A DNA stretch of 64,000 nucleotides from Blumeriella jaapii (GCA_009599575.1 VWND01000002.1:558001-622000); one strand, 5' to 3'. Counted from the first letter of the stretch, positions 1-10,174 are shown. Notes: a model not told the origin generated them from the sequence alone. Program-made: numbers and translations.

Positions 1-376
1 CCATGAGGTGCGCCCAGCGCCTCAGCTCGATGTGCAGGATGCTGTTTCCGCGGCGCCACGGCACGCTCCACTCGTCCTCGTCGAGGAACACGCCGTCGAC
101 GTTGGGGATGCCGGCGAGCGCGGCGTGGTGCGGCTGCTCGGCGGACTGGCCGGACAGGAAGGCGGACGCGGATCTCGTGAGGATGATGAGGATTGAGAGG
201 GACGCGTGGTGCGAGAGCGCGCGCGCAATACAAGGGATCTTGATGCTGGCGACGGAGCCGGAGGCGCAGAGCAGGAGATGCGCCTTGTTGTCGGATGCGT
301 GCGAGGCGGCTGTGAAGGGGGAGGGGGAGCGAGGAGTGCGGGGGTGGTCAAGGTGAGGGGGGATTGCTTGGAGCAT
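1..376 (-). CDS. Phosphopantothenoylcysteine decarboxylase (HAL3/CAB3-type flavoprotein), 5' part only
   Basis: Partial gene: the window holds the first 125 codons, from the ATG at 374-376 off the left edge, all in one open frame. The protein would decarboxylate 4'-phosphopantothenoylcysteine with FMN in coenzyme A synthesis; yeast relatives (Hal3/Vhs3/Cab3) also inhibit the phosphatase Ppz1. Seen: a Pro-rich N-terminus of about 30 residues, then the flavoprotein start (KAHLLLCASGSVASIKIP), a second strand (ILILTRSA-like), LDEDEWSVPW, and ILHIELRRW, which carries the expected active-site His. The motif order matches the HFCD flavoprotein family. The ATG lies about 30 codons before the conserved domain and nothing better is nearby. 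It diverges from the glutaredoxin gene over a 476-bp spacer. The C-terminal half is outside the window, so Hal3-like and pure decarboxylase forms cannot be told apart. Confidence 0.85.
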   Translation of the reverse strand, partial: MLQAIPPHLDHPRTPRSPSPFTAASHASDNKAHLLLCASGSVASIKIPCIARALSHHASLSILIILTRSASAFLSGQSAEQPHHAALAGIPNVDGVFLDEDEWSVPWRRGNSILHIELRRWAHLM

Positions 377-852
377 GGTGTTGTTGTTTTGGTAGTAGAG
401 TCTTGCTTGTAAGATGAGAGATCACAACCAGGAAGGATTGTGGGTAAGGAGTGCCATTTTATCTTGGTCTTCTTTTCCTCTTTGCGAGCGTGAGACGAGG
501 CGTGAGAACGGTGCGTTGTTTTCTTTGATTGACAGCCGAGCTTCTCAGCCTCGTCTTATCTTATCGCCTGATTACTCAGCCTCCTGTGTAAGGATAGCTG
601 GATCTTGAAGGTTCTGTAAATACAGACGTGTGACAGAATGAATATAGCCTATCTAATGTGATGAGATTTATTAGGACCATGATCGTCTCGAAATCGTATT
701 CCAGCTTGTGTTGATTCTAAGAAAGTCGACTGCGAGAAACGTGAAATTCTGACGTGGCCCATGCGTCCCTTATACAATACCGGGCTAAGTAAATTTCAAC
801 ATCATCTCTCTCACTGGTTTACCGTCAACGTCGAACCATAGCACAGTTCAAA
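377..852. promoter_or_regulatory. Divergent promoter region between the PPCDC and GRX5 genes
   Basis: 476 bp between two start codons on opposite strands. It must contain both 5' UTRs and core promoters. A pyrimidine-rich stretch lies just before the GRX5 ATG. I recognise no specific operator. Confidence 0.5.
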
Positions 853-1456
853 ATGGCTACCAAGATGTTTTGCAGACCATTCTCATTGGTACGACTCCTG
901 ATTCTGATCGCTCTCAATCTACGAAGCGACGCCCAGCTAATTATCTTTCCAGGCCTTTAGACAAGGATCAACATTCGCCTCCAGAGTGCCCAAGTCCCGA
1001 TACGTACCCATAGCAGCGCGCTTCCTCTCCACCGAGGTCCGAGCCGCAATCGACAAAGCCGTCTCCTCGGCGCCTGTCGTCCTGTTTATGAAAGGCACGC
1101 CCGAGACACCACAGTGCGGCTTTTCGAGAGCCAGTATCCAGATCTTGGGGCTGCAGGGTGTGGATCCGGCCAAGTTCACGGCGTTCAACGTGTTGGAGGA
1201 TGAGGCGCTGAGGGCTGGTATGTTTCTTCTTCTAGGCTTATTGGTCTCGCCTTGAGGAAGGTAAGGAGATTGCGGCTGACGGGGTGATGCAGGTATCAAA
1301 GAGTACTCCGAGTGGCCGACGATACCGCAGTTATACGTTGAGAAGGAGTTTGTGGGCGGATGTGATATCCTGGTGGCGATGCATCAGAGTGGGGACTTGG
1401 CGAAGCTGTTGGAGGAGAAGAAGGTCCTGGTTCCTGCGGAGGAGCCTTCGAAGTAA
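853..1456 (+). CDS. GRX5: Monothiol glutaredoxin, mitochondrial (GRX5 family)
   Basis: Three exons: 853-888, 953-1217 and 1293-1456 (introns 889-952 and 1218-1292, both GT...AG), giving 154 residues. GRX5 is a mitochondrial matrix monothiol glutaredoxin that passes [2Fe-2S] clusters from the ISC scaffold to acceptors. Seen: an Arg/Ser-rich N-terminus suited to mitochondrial import; [12 protein letters not shown] with the monothiol active site CGFS at residues 67-70; the WPTIPQLYV segment with the cis-Pro; and GGCDIL, which helps bind glutathione. Length is typical. Splicing joins GCT-G to GT-ATC so that the phase is kept and the family sequence [10 protein letters not shown] results. The downstream coiled-coil gene is on the same strand, about 490 bp away. 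Confidence 0.95.
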
Positions 1457-1946
1457 TGGGGTGGGAGTGAGGAGAGCAGAGGAGGTTTGTACATGTATTA
1501 ACACGTCTCTAGACCTCGGGTTACTGGCAAAGACCCCGCGCCGAAGCCAACCTCAGAAAAGTTATTTTTCATTGTGATTTCGAACTGCGCAACTACTGTT
1601 TACTCAAGTCAGGTTTGCTTCCGAAGTCGTTTTCAAAGTCTCATAGCATTGTTGTAGCATTATCCTCCTGGCCAGAGAGTTGTTTTGCGCTGTTGAGTGG
1701 CTTGAATCTCCCAGGCAGTCTGCGACTTTGGCACAGGGCCAGTTGCAAGTGGTGTAGTAAGTAACAAGCCGTTCGGCTCGGCTTCGGTTATATTTTTCGG
1801 CTTGCTCTATCGCGACTTCCCTCTTTGGCAGCCTTCAAGTCACGTCACGACAATTCCAACTCCCACTCAACGCTAACATCTCAACCTCCACGAACATTTC
1901 ACTCTCTCGACAAACCAGATCAACACTGCATCTCGATCCCAGCATC
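1457..1946. other. Intergenic spacer, no gene seen
   Basis: 490 bp between the GRX5 stop and the next ATG. It would hold the GRX5 3' UTR and the next promoter. The final 100 bp before the ATG are C/T- and A-rich, as in many fungal 5' leaders. Nothing else supported. Confidence 0.5.
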
Positions 1947-2879
1947 ATGGCGCGTCAAGTCACGCGTCAACGCGGTGCCGCCTCTCCGCTGGGCCGACGT
2001 AGACTCCCAGGACAGTCCCGGAAGCCGGTCAAGATCACGGCCGTTCGTTCTCCCTCCGTTACGCCAATTCCAGCAGCCGCTATCAAAGAGTCGCGCAAGA
2101 GCAAGACCAAGCAGACCGTCTCCGTCGCCGGTATATTCAAGAATGCCAAGTCCACTCGCCAAAAGCATCAAAAGCGCCGCGAGAAGACCCCCGAGCCCGA
2201 TGTTCTCGGCGACCTTGCTGGTAAGAAGTCTTTCCCTCGTGTGAGAAGTCTGTGCTGAAGGTATAGATGGCATCGCCGAAGCCCGTGAAACATTGAGTAG
2301 CAAGACTAGAGCCACCTTTACGGAAGTCCATTCCGGATTTCTAGAACGCCTCGCCAGCATCCGCACTGAAGACGAGACGTTCTTCCAGAATATGTTCGAA
2401 GCCGCCAAAACCCTCACCGCGCCCCTCGCCGATGAAGAGATCCGAGTCGAGTTTATCAAAGACGGCAAAAAGGTTTCCGGGACGCACAGAGTCGGTGACC
2501 GCGTCGCGAGCTTCAAGAAGATGATTGAAGAGGAGGAGAAGAAGCTGGATGATTTGTGGAAGCAGTGGGATGAGGTGCAGACCGAGTACGTGGCGCTAGG
2601 TACCGAGGTTTTCGGACGGGAGGCGTTCAGGATCGAGAAAGAGGGAAGGGAGATTGGGTACAAGAAAGATATGGAATTGCTTGATCTCGAGACTGCAGCT
2701 AGGGTTGAGGCGTTGGAAGATGAGATTGAGGCGATCGGGCCAGAAATCCTGAAAAAGATGAAAGCGTCAGAGAAGGTCCGTCTCGCTCCTCTTTGGCGTG
2801 GGCTACATGCTAATGGGTACAGGATTTGGACGCGGCTGCGAAGAAGGATCAAGCAAGACTTCTGTCCGCCTTGCTCTGA
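1947..2879 (+). CDS. Conserved-looking coiled-coil protein of unknown function
   Basis: Three exons: 1947-2220, 2267-2775 and 2823-2879 (introns 46 and 47 bp, GT...AG), 279 residues. I do not recognise the family. The N-terminal 90 residues are basic, Ser/Pro/Arg-rich and probably disordered, with Lys/Arg runs that could act in nuclear targeting. From about residue 100 on, the chain is charged and helical, with a likely coiled coil through the EEEEKKLDDLWKQWDEVQ region and again near the C-terminus (LEDEIEAIGPEILKKM). Using the second intron replaces an aberrant read-through tail with a short helical end (DLDAAAKKDQARLLSALL), which supports the splice. A chromatin or kinetochore role is possible from the layout but is only a guess. 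It converges on the small membrane-protein gene. Confidence 0.7.
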
Positions 2880-3129
2880 GTTCTTCGGACTGTGGATATG
2901 GAACAAGTTTGCTCGCATTAGCTGATCACGACCGAACACATCAAGTAGGGCCAATCTCTGGGTCTGTTACCGTCAGTAGCCAAATATAGCTAAATAATAC
3001 CCAAATGCTATGCATGTATACCTCCCAAATCTCGCAACTGAACTTTTCATTTTAGGAAGCTATCATCCTCTTGAGTTTGGGCACATGTCCAGATTCCGTT
3101 CCTCAGCCTGGAACTGTCTCGCCTCTGAC

Positions 3130-3477
3130 TTAGAAGACCATGTCGTAAAGCCAGGCAAGGAAGTAGTACGCCAGGACAACGAACGCTACAAGGAATATCC
3201 ATAATACCGGGTTGTCAGTGAGCTCCTCCTGAAAATGCCCAAAGAGAGTCTGCAGATCAGACTCTAGCCCGGTCTCGGCCTTCGCAGACGGTTCTAGCAA
3301 CATTGGATCCTCCCCCTCGGTAGCATCACCGGCCTCGACGACGATGGCAACTGGGACCTTTCCCTTTCTGCTCCTCCTGCCCTTCTTCTTGGGAGACTTT
3401 CTCGTCTTTTCCGCGTCGCTAATGTCTAGTACGCTGAACATATTAGACATCTCCAGAGTCGTGGGCTGCTTTGCCAT
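3130..3477 (-). CDS. Small tail-anchored membrane protein, hypothetical
   Basis: Single exon, 115 residues. I do not recognise a named family. Residues 1-85 are hydrophilic, with a strongly basic patch (KSPKKKGRRSRKGK) near residue 30 and an acidic stretch after it. One hydrophobic segment near the C-terminus (VLWIFLVAFVVLAYYFLAWLY) is followed by only three or four residues, the arrangement of a tail-anchored protein that would face the cytosol from ER or outer-mitochondrial membrane. The first Met is used; an in-frame alternative (MSNMFS) lies ten residues later. About 250 bp separate its stop from that of the coiled-coil gene, and the two are convergent. Confidence 0.65.
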   Translation of the reverse strand: MAKQPTTLEMSNMFSVLDISDAEKTRKSPKKKGRRSRKGKVPVAIVVEAGDATEGEDPMLLEPSAKAETGLESDLQTLFGHFQEELTDNPVLWIFLVAFVVLAYYFLAWLYDMVF

Positions 3478-4490
3478 GCTGGCTTGCTGGCGAGACTGGG
3501 GAGCTGGCTCAAAAGTCAGCTAGGGTCGGTCCACAATTTTATCCCCATGTACCTCTGAGTATGTACATTGGTCTTGACGTTTGACAAGGTTGATAACTCG
3601 CGGTCGTAGATGTCGAATGGAAACCCCACTTTGGTTGAAAGAATCGGGGTTCTTCGAAGCCGTGAAACTGGGTAAAACGTTGCTTTTGCTTTTTTACAAC
3701 AATTCTGCAGTTAAATGTGTGATCTTTCGCTCCTTAGCTCGGCTATCCACTGCACTTGACCCTCGCTTGGGTGTTGACATCACGACATAGCTAGTACTGT
3801 ACATAGCTCGTTACTTCAGTCTGCTGATCTCACAGGTGGAGCTGCCTCGTCAACTGTGGAGCGTACCACTGTCAACAGAATATGAGGTTCTCTTTTTTGA
3901 AGACTGTTTTGCTTTCTGCAGTTGTTCATCCAAGGTGATTCGAACCGTACGAAGACTGGCATCTTTTCAGGATACGTGGTTTCTCGACTGTTGGGTGACT
4001 GATCTCTATTCCGTTGAGCGAGCTCCAATCATCACACCTACAGTACGGGTTTTTCCATAACGAGCTGGCCCAACAGCGATGTGGACATATCTTTGGTTTG
4101 TAACGCGTTTCTAATCCGAGGGCTCTCACGGCTTGGTTACATGGATTTCCCGGGAAAAGAAAGAAATCTCGAAACCACTTTTCGTATCTTACCTGTCCGT
4201 GAGATGGCCCAACCGGTCTGGAAGCGGGTGTTTATACCTAATTGTGTTCGTGGGATCAGGTGATTGCATACACACTCTACCACATACAGTATGTACAGCA
4301 CACAGTACTTACTCGAACGCCGGGAGCGAGCCTCGCTAAGCCGCGACTCGGGTTCTCTCGGCACAACGGGTAGCCGAGGGCATGTAAACCGACGCGTTCC
4401 GCACACGGCTCTGTACACAGTCTGTACAGTACAGTACAGTACCAGCTCCAAATCTCGCTTCTCCACTATTGAGGCCGACGACCATTCTTC

Positions 4491-4598
4491 CCGAGAAAAA
4501 AAGAACAAAGAACGAAAGAAAAAGGGAAAAAGGGAACAAGAGAGAAAAGGAAAAGGAGCAAAAGAGAAAAGGGAAAAGAGAAAGAGAGAAGAAGTTGG
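4491..4598. repeat. Polypurine (A/G) tract
   Basis: About 108 bases that are almost only A and G on the plus strand (runs such as GAGAAAAAAAGAACAAAG). A long homopurine/homopyrimidine stretch in a promoter region can exclude nucleosomes or form triplex; neither is shown here. Confidence 0.8.
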
Positions 4599-4701
4599 TG
4601 ATCTCGGCTTCTTGAAAGCGTCGACGGTCACCAGTACTGTAAGAGCGGACGAGGACTGCCCATTATTGAGAGCTTGATATGGCTGCGGCTTTGGGTCACA
4701 A

Positions 4702-4763
4702 TGGCTCTTCCGCTCTTGGCTCTTTCGCTCTTGGCTCTTTTGCTCTTGGCTCTTCCGCTCTTT
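4702..4763. repeat. Short tandem repeat, 15-bp unit GGCTCTTYCGCTCTT
   Basis: About four imperfect copies in a row of a unit reading GGCTCTT(C/T)CGCTCTT, with one unit carrying TTTTG in place of TTTCG. It lies about 300 bp before the aminotransferase ATG. No known binding site is recognised. Confidence 0.75.
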
Positions 4764-4852
4764 CTCCCAAGTCCCCACCACCCCCTGGGCTAAGTAGTGC
4801 CCGTTCCCTTTCTTTCCGCTCGACTTACGAGATTCACCCTTGGCCTTAGTCA

Positions 4853-4888
4853 TTCACACACACACACATATATACATACATATACATA
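4853..4888. repeat. CA/TA microsatellite
   Basis: (CA)n passing into TATATACATACATATACAT, in the probable promoter or 5' UTR of the aminotransferase gene. Confidence 0.85.
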
Positions 4889-5053
4889 GTCCGTGTTCAC
4901 AGCTGCAATTTCTTACTCATAATACTTTCATCCCTCGATTGCTTCCTCTCGGGTATCTTTCACTCGCTTCCTCTCCTCTATTGACAATCCATCCTTGCGA
5001 GGACACAAAGAATTACTCGTCCCTCCAGCCAGCTGACCCCGACTATCGCCTCA

Positions 5054-6534
5054 ATGACCCCAGCAGCTATTACTCCGCCTCATGAGGTGCAGCAGGTCAA
5101 GGAGCTCAACTCTGCTGCTGTTGTGCGCAAAATTGCTGAGACGGCTCCTGAATTGGTCTACAAGTGAGTTGTTCTTCTACTTCCATCCTGTGCCTCTCGT
5201 CGGTGTGACCATCCGCTCTTTGTCTGTGTGGCAAACGCTTTTCTTGGGACATGACTCGCCCGACCCATCTATCAATTTCACCAAGTCCTCTCTTGACAAC
5301 ATCCAGCAATGTTCCCGAAGGTGGTCTACGTCCGTTGGACGCTTCCAGGTTGAGGTTCACCAGAACCACGACTCCCATGACCGTCCCGGCCCCGGGAGAT
5401 CCCATTATTGCAACGGCCTCCCAATGCACCGACCATATGCTTACCGCAGTATGGAACTCGACCACGGGATGGGCTGATCCAGAATTGAGACCCTACGGGC
5501 ACCTGCCCTTGGCACCAACAGCATCGTGCCTCCACTACGCTACTCAATGCTTTGAGGGGATGAAGTTCTACCGTGGCTACGATGGCAAGTTGCGACTCTT
5601 CCGCCCAGACTGCAACACCCGCCGCCTGTTGATGTCCTCGGTACGCATCTCGCTTCCCGCATTCGACCCCAAGGAGCTGGAGAAGTTGATCATGGCCATG
5701 CTGGCCGTCGACGGACCCAAGTGGCTCCCCGAGCCTGGTTCCTACCTCTACCTCAGACCGGCCGTGATCGGATCCGCCGGGGCCCTCGGCGTCGCCACTC
5801 CCAGGGAAGCCACTCTGTTCGTGATCGCCTGCTTCATGCCGTCCCTGAGCCAAGATGGAGGGTTGAAGCTTCTCGCGTCCACGGATGGCGTGCGAGCCTG
5901 GCCCGGCGGATTCGGCTACGCCAAGGTGGGCGCCAACTACGGGCCCAGTCTGCTGGCCACGGGCGAGGCGCGGCAGCGAGGCTACGACCAGGTTCTGTGG
6001 TTGCTGGACGGCAAGGTCACGGAGGCTGGCGCGAGCAACTTCTTCGTCGTGTGGAAGACGGCAGAGGGCAAGCTCCAATTGCTCACGGCGCCGCTGGACG
6101 ATAAGATCATCCTGGACGGCATCACGAGGAGGAGTATCTTGCAGCTGGCGCGAGCGGCTCGTGGACGACAAGAGCGGGCTGGACGCCATTGAGATCGTGG
6201 AGCGCCAGTTCACGATGGACGAGGTGGTTGCGGCCTCGAAGGAGGGACGCATCGTCGAGGCTTTCGCTGCTGGTACTGCGGTAAGACTCCACTCCCTTCT
6301 CACACAAGCACAATTCTCAAGCAAATCTCAATTGGTGTACTCTACTGACCATACCCAGTTCTTCGTCTCCCCCGTCTCCGTGGTCAACTATAAAGACGAG
6401 GACCTCCACATCCCCATGGTTCTGGTGAAATCGGCCAGTACACCGCGCTGATCAAGAGCTGGCTGACTAACATCATGTACGGTGTGGAGGAGCACGAGTG
6501 GGGCGTCGTGGTCGAGGAGGAGAAGCAGACGTAG
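5054..6534 (+). pseudogene. Branched-chain amino acid aminotransferase (BCAT), reading frame broken twice
   Basis: PLP enzyme family that interconverts Leu, Ile and Val with their 2-oxo acids. Exons 5054-5163, 5307-6280 and 6359-6534; introns GT...AG. Seen in order: PLDASRLRFTRT near residue 45, PTASCLHYATQCFEGMK, RPDCNTRRL, YLRPAVIG, the PLP-lysine motif [10 protein letters not shown] (Lys about residue 243), [10 protein letters not shown], and an ending typical of the family (IMYGVEEHEWG). Two breaks are visible. Near 6153 two bases are missing between LAR and ERL; near 6419 one G is missing after IPM. Together they remove exactly three bases, so the frame is lost between them and recovered after. 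As written, translation ends at 6190-6192. The rest of the codon structure and all splice sites look healthy, so sequencing or assembly error is as likely as true inactivation. The N-terminus shows no clear mitochondrial presequence. Confidence 0.85.
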
Positions 6535-8276
6535 AGCGGGGCGTCCGCTCTTCTTTTTTTGGATCGCGGTGTTTGGGCGTTGGGTAGGTATAACATGGGG
6601 CATCATTAAAAAAGAGCTTTGACAGGATACGACGGATGGGCGGCAAGACTTCATTCAGCATAAGGCATTCGTCCGTTACCCAGAACCGGCGTTTGGAATA
6701 GCGATATTGCGAGCATAATCAAAGACTCCCTTACCCCATGCTGTGTGTGTAACGTGGTGCTTGTATTCCAATTCCTGTGGCTCGCTTACACGTCAAAGGC
6801 AGCTAGCTCCATGACCGACTTGAGAAGACCAAAGATACGTACAGTACTAGCCCACTTCTACTGCACATTTGCCCCTTTCCCGTCAAAAAGCAGGAAGTTG
6901 CACTTGCACATACAACCCATACTCTTCCGGAAACGTAAAGTTCTACAACAGGCCAACGTCTCGGAAAGCCTGTACACATTCCCTGGATTTCCGAAGCAAA
7001 CGAGAGGGAATCGCGCGATGAATCAAGGGTTGAAATGACGAATGTTGTTCTCAAGCGACGCACGCTGAGATACTTACAGTACAGCACAGATCGACTGCAC
7101 GAAAACCGAGATGCGTTTTTCCGGTTTTGTTCTCTAAAGTTACTCGAGACTTTGTATCGCCGAGTATATTCCAATTGTTGTGAACATGTACATTTTGCGC
7201 ACGAAAGTGTTTGGCGGGGCGAGGGGAGGGGGGGGGGGGTTATTTGCTTGCCCATCGCTTTTTGAAAAATAAATGAAGTGAGCGATGAGTGTAGCATGCA
7301 CGGTAGAGGTAGAGAAAATGAGCTTCTGCCACGTGAGCGGAAAAGGCGCACCTAACTGGGGAAGAAAGTAATTGAAAACACGGTACATGGTACTGACAAG
7401 ATTTGTGAAAACTACTTCCACTATCAGGTACCGCACGTACAACATGTAGGTGTGTTAAAGTACAGTAGAGGTACTGTACTCGACTGTGCAGTTGATACGC
7501 TAAGGGAGGCCTAAGCGATGTTGACAAACCCACCTACACCCCTTGCTCCGAACTTAACCCCCCCCCCATCCCAAAAAAGCACACATTACCCACGCACAAA
7601 AGAACCAATAAATCCGAGGACGGGCATCTGACGAACTAATAAATCGCACCTCTCGAAACTGCGGATGGGAAGACGCGTTGCTCTGGGTGGATGATTTTTG
7701 TGGAAAGCTATGGGAAGAGAGAACGTGATGCAGAGGTCGCGAGCGCATGTGGCAGGTATGGGTGTGGTTGGCGCTATGATCCTGCCGACAATCTACACAT
7801 GGAAGACTCGTACGGAAGGAGGGGGAAAAAAGAACAGAGAAAGAAGGCAAGGGCATCTGAAGTCACGTCTTGTCGATAGGCACGTCCAGCATCAGTCTAG
7901 GAGAGAAAAATGCGGAGAAGCAGTTTCAGCTCAGTTGCTGCCAGGAGAAGTATTGGTTCCATGTGCGAGTTAAATCGTATATACCAGTACCGCGACCTGA
8001 TGATAAACCGAAAATTGCAAAATAAAAAGCAAAGCAGAGCTAAAGACGGAGGGACATCCCTAGGCCGAACCGGATCAAGCAAGTCCAGTCCACAAAACAC
8101 CAGATCATAAGAGAAAGCCGCCTAAGCTATCTATCTGCCATCAATCAGCTCCAGGCGATTGTGTACACCCGCTTTCCGAAATGTTAAAGATCAAGGACAA
8201 GAAGCAAAAAAGACAAGTGGTAAAATGGCAAACACAAAGAGAAAAAAGAAAAGTAGTTAAATCGGAATTATCATGC
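6535..8276. other. Intergenic region between two convergent genes, no gene seen
   Basis: About 1.7 kb after the aminotransferase and before the AIM34-like stop. Open frames on both strands are short and unlike protein-coding sequence. It contains a 12-G run (7228-7239), scattered TACAGTAC-type words (about 7076 and 7460-7480) and A-rich stretches. Nothing else supported. Confidence 0.5.
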
Positions 8277-9077
8277 TCAGAACGCGGCCTTGGGACTCTT
8301 GGGACCGAGAATGTCCTCAACCAGACTGCTCCAGAACTCCCCGAGGACACCGGGCTGCCTGCTAGAGGGTGTGGCGGCAGGGAAGGCAGAGGTGGTCAAT
8401 TGGCTGATGTCGACATCCAACCCGTCGTTGCCGACGACCTCGCTCATGGCAGTTGGGACGACGGTCTCAGGGTGGGCGGCCACGATACAGATCTCGGGTC
8501 TGGGAAGAGCCCCATCGAGGGACTCAAGAGCGTTGCCCGACGCCGGCGAGCGGTCCGGGTTGTAGTTGTCGGGCAGCAACGGGACGCGCATCTTCTCCCA
8601 GGGGTTTTCGGAGGGCGCGGCCTCGACTTCGGGGAAGAAGAAGAAATCGATGGTGGAGGTGTCGCGGGAAGCTTGCTTGGGAGCGGAGGTCCGGAAGCCC
8701 TGCATCAATGGGATGGTCCGGTAGAGCGGCGCCGCATACACGGTGGTCGGTCGGGGGGGAGAGCTGGTGTGGAAGCCGTGAGCGCCGACGATCTCGTGGG
8801 CGGCAAGTCTGTCGACGAGCTGCGGAGGCGTGAGCTTGCGATCATGATCGAGATACGGATGGGGAGCAAATGATAAGATTACCTCGTGCTTGTTGCCGGT
8901 TGCGTTCAAGGATCGCTTCTTGCACTCGGCCCTGAGGTCGTTGATGTTGCGGGGTAAGAACTTTGACGCTCTCGATTGAGCATCTCGAAGTCCGGATGAA
9001 CGGGCCGCGACGGCACTGGAGCTGATGCCTCGCACGGCATGGGTAAGCTTGGTCACGGGAGGGGTGATTCTCGACAT
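8277..9077 (-). CDS. Mitochondrial SAP-domain protein, AIM34-like
   Basis: Exons 9077-8883 and 8819-8277, joined over a 63-bp intron (8820-8882), giving 245 residues. The intron is assigned because removing it restores a continuous SAP motif: INDLRAECKKRSLNATGNKHE followed by LVDRLAAHE. The SAP helix-extension-helix usually binds nucleic acid. Yeast Aim34 is a mitochondrial protein with such a domain, and the N-terminus here (MSRITPPVTKLTHAVRGISS...) is Arg/Ser-rich with no acidic residues, as in a mitochondrial presequence. After the SAP domain the chain is Pro/Ser-rich with no further domain I know. The intron is a multiple of three and has no stop, so unspliced mRNA would give a 266-residue form with the motif interrupted. 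Its promoter side faces the transposon island, 636 bp away. Confidence 0.75.
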   Translation of the reverse strand: MSRITPPVTKLTHAVRGISSSAVAARSSGLRDAQSRASKFLPRNINDLRAECKKRSLNATGNKHEVILSFAPHPYLDHDRKLTPPQLVDRLAAHEIVGAHGFHTSSPPRPTTVYAAPLYRTIPLMQGFRTSAPKQASRDTSTIDFFFFPEVEAAPSENPWEKMRVPLLPDNYNPDRSPASGNALESLDGALPRPEICIVAAHPETVVPTAMSEVVGNDGLDVDISQLTTSAFPAATPSSRQPGVLGEFWSSLVEDILGPKSPKAAF

Positions 9078-9086
9078 GTTGTTCTT

Positions 9087-9134
9087 GAAGATGAAGATGA
9101 AGATGAAGATGAAGATGATGGTGATGGTGATGGT
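9087..9134. repeat. Trinucleotide microsatellite GAA/GAT, then GGTGAT
   Basis: About five GAAGAT units followed by GATGGT units, in the 5' UTR or promoter of the AIM34-like gene. Confidence 0.85.
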
Positions 9135-9224
9135 GTCGTTGAGGAAAAGATGAATGTACGATGTCTGTCTAAGTATGCGAGAGATATGGAGGAGAGTCTT
9201 GGGTTGGCTGGGGGTGATGTGGTA

Positions 9225-9280
9225 TGGTTGATTGGTTGGTTGGTTGATTGATTGATTGATTGGTTGGTTGGTTGGTTGAT
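9225..9280. repeat. Tetranucleotide microsatellite TTGA/TTGG
   Basis: About 14 tandem TTGG and TTGA units. Confidence 0.85.
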
Positions 9281-9712
9281 ATGCAGTATGTGGTAGTATA
9301 GTTTACAGATGGTCTATAGTCTGATAGTCTGATACTCTGATACAGTAGAAGCAACTTAGACATGAGCGGGAAGCGGGAAGCGGGAGCGGGAAGCGGGCGG
9401 CGGGCGGCGGGAGCTCTGCACAGGGAAGATCGTGGATGGGATGGGATGGGGGAGAGAGGCCATTTAATGCTCGAGACATCTCGACTCGCGTACATACAGT
9501 ACGATTACTACATGTACAGTACATACATACAGTACCATGTATGTATGTACACAGTATGCACTGTACTACTATCTACGTTGTTGAGGTCGACTGGCTGGCG
9601 CTGGGCGAGCGGGCATCCTGGGCTGCCATTCTTGGCCCGGGTCGATCATCTCAACAAATCTCGAACACAAGTCGTCGAACAGGGCTCGTGCTTATCAGAG
9701 TTACCCATAATA

Positions 9713-9801
9713 GTGGGCTGCCTTCCCACATTTATTCTGCGGGCACTCGAATAATATAGGGGAAAGCAAGTGTCCCACTGCATCCAAATATCCTATTTCA
9801 G
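9713..9801 (+). repeat. Left terminal inverted repeat of the pogo element (89 bp)
   Basis: Matches the reverse complement of 46625-46713 apart from a few transitions, nearly all RIP-like and giving A or T in this left copy. The TIR contains its own GTGGG...CCCAC inverted motif at the tip. Confidence 0.93.
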
Positions 9802-9912
9802 ATAGCAAAAACGAGAATTTTGCATTGTAAACGCGTACAATTCACACACTTCTATTATCTAAAAATTCCTACCACCTATATTCGGATCCTTTAAAATAAC
9901 GTTTAACTATTT

Positions 9913-10174
9913 CGGCCCTTATGCTACTAAAATTGCATACGATATCGCATTCGGAAACGCGCAAGCTTGGCTGTTATTTGGCCAAATCGACGATTTAGGA
10001 GAAGGAGAAAGCCGAATTACTTCTGCTATTATTGCAGCGCGTATTTTCGGCGTGAAAGAAGGATTATTGCGCAAATCAGTTTATAGACTGAATACAAAGA
10101 AGAAGAACTCGCAAGGCTATTATAACGGGCATAGTGGCCATAATAAAGCGTTGCTTCCAGAGCAAGAAGAAGTT
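9913..10174 (+). pseudogene. Pogo transposase, N-terminal fragment
   Basis: Reads without a stop up to the AAGTT target site of Gypsy-B copy A. It includes a helix-turn-helix-like segment (ITSAIIAARIFGVKEGLLRK) and the linker ending in GHNKALLPEQEEV. The sequence continues at 30889 with YCYEQ and LGIGAT, as expected for fungal pogo transposases. The true start codon is not clear. Confidence 0.8.

Larger units (their letters stand above)
3478..5053. other. Long intergenic region upstream of the aminotransferase gene
   Basis: About 1.6 kb without a gene I can support. Open frames here lack intron logic, conserved motifs or normal composition; the 238-codon minus frame over 4137-4853 is the complement of low-complexity tracts. 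It holds a GTACAGTAC cluster (4421-4441), a polypurine tract, a 15-bp tandem repeat and a CA/TA microsatellite, listed separately. It must include the promoters of both flanking genes, which diverge. Confidence 0.5.
9078..9712. other. Spacer between AIM34-like gene and the transposon island
   Basis: 635 bp, rich in simple repeats (GAT/GAA at 9087-9134, TTGA/TTGG at 9225-9280, GCGGGAA units at 9366-9410) and in TACAGTAC words (9496-9570). It must carry the AIM34-like promoter. No gene seen. Confidence 0.5.

Noticed and set aside
22..351. 109-codon minus frame at the left edge
   Set aside because: Out of frame with the clear PPCDC sequence that starts at 376 and has no stop in the window; Ser/Pro-rich shadow.
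4137..4853. 238-codon minus frame
   Set aside because: Complement of a polypurine tract and a 15-bp tandem repeat; no motif, no homology recognised.
8181..8873. 230-codon plus frame
   Set aside because: Antisense shadow of the AIM34-like gene, which has the splice and SAP motif.
9087..9280. Possible CRISPR-like direct repeats
   Set aside because: Simple microsatellites with no spacers; the organism is a fungus.
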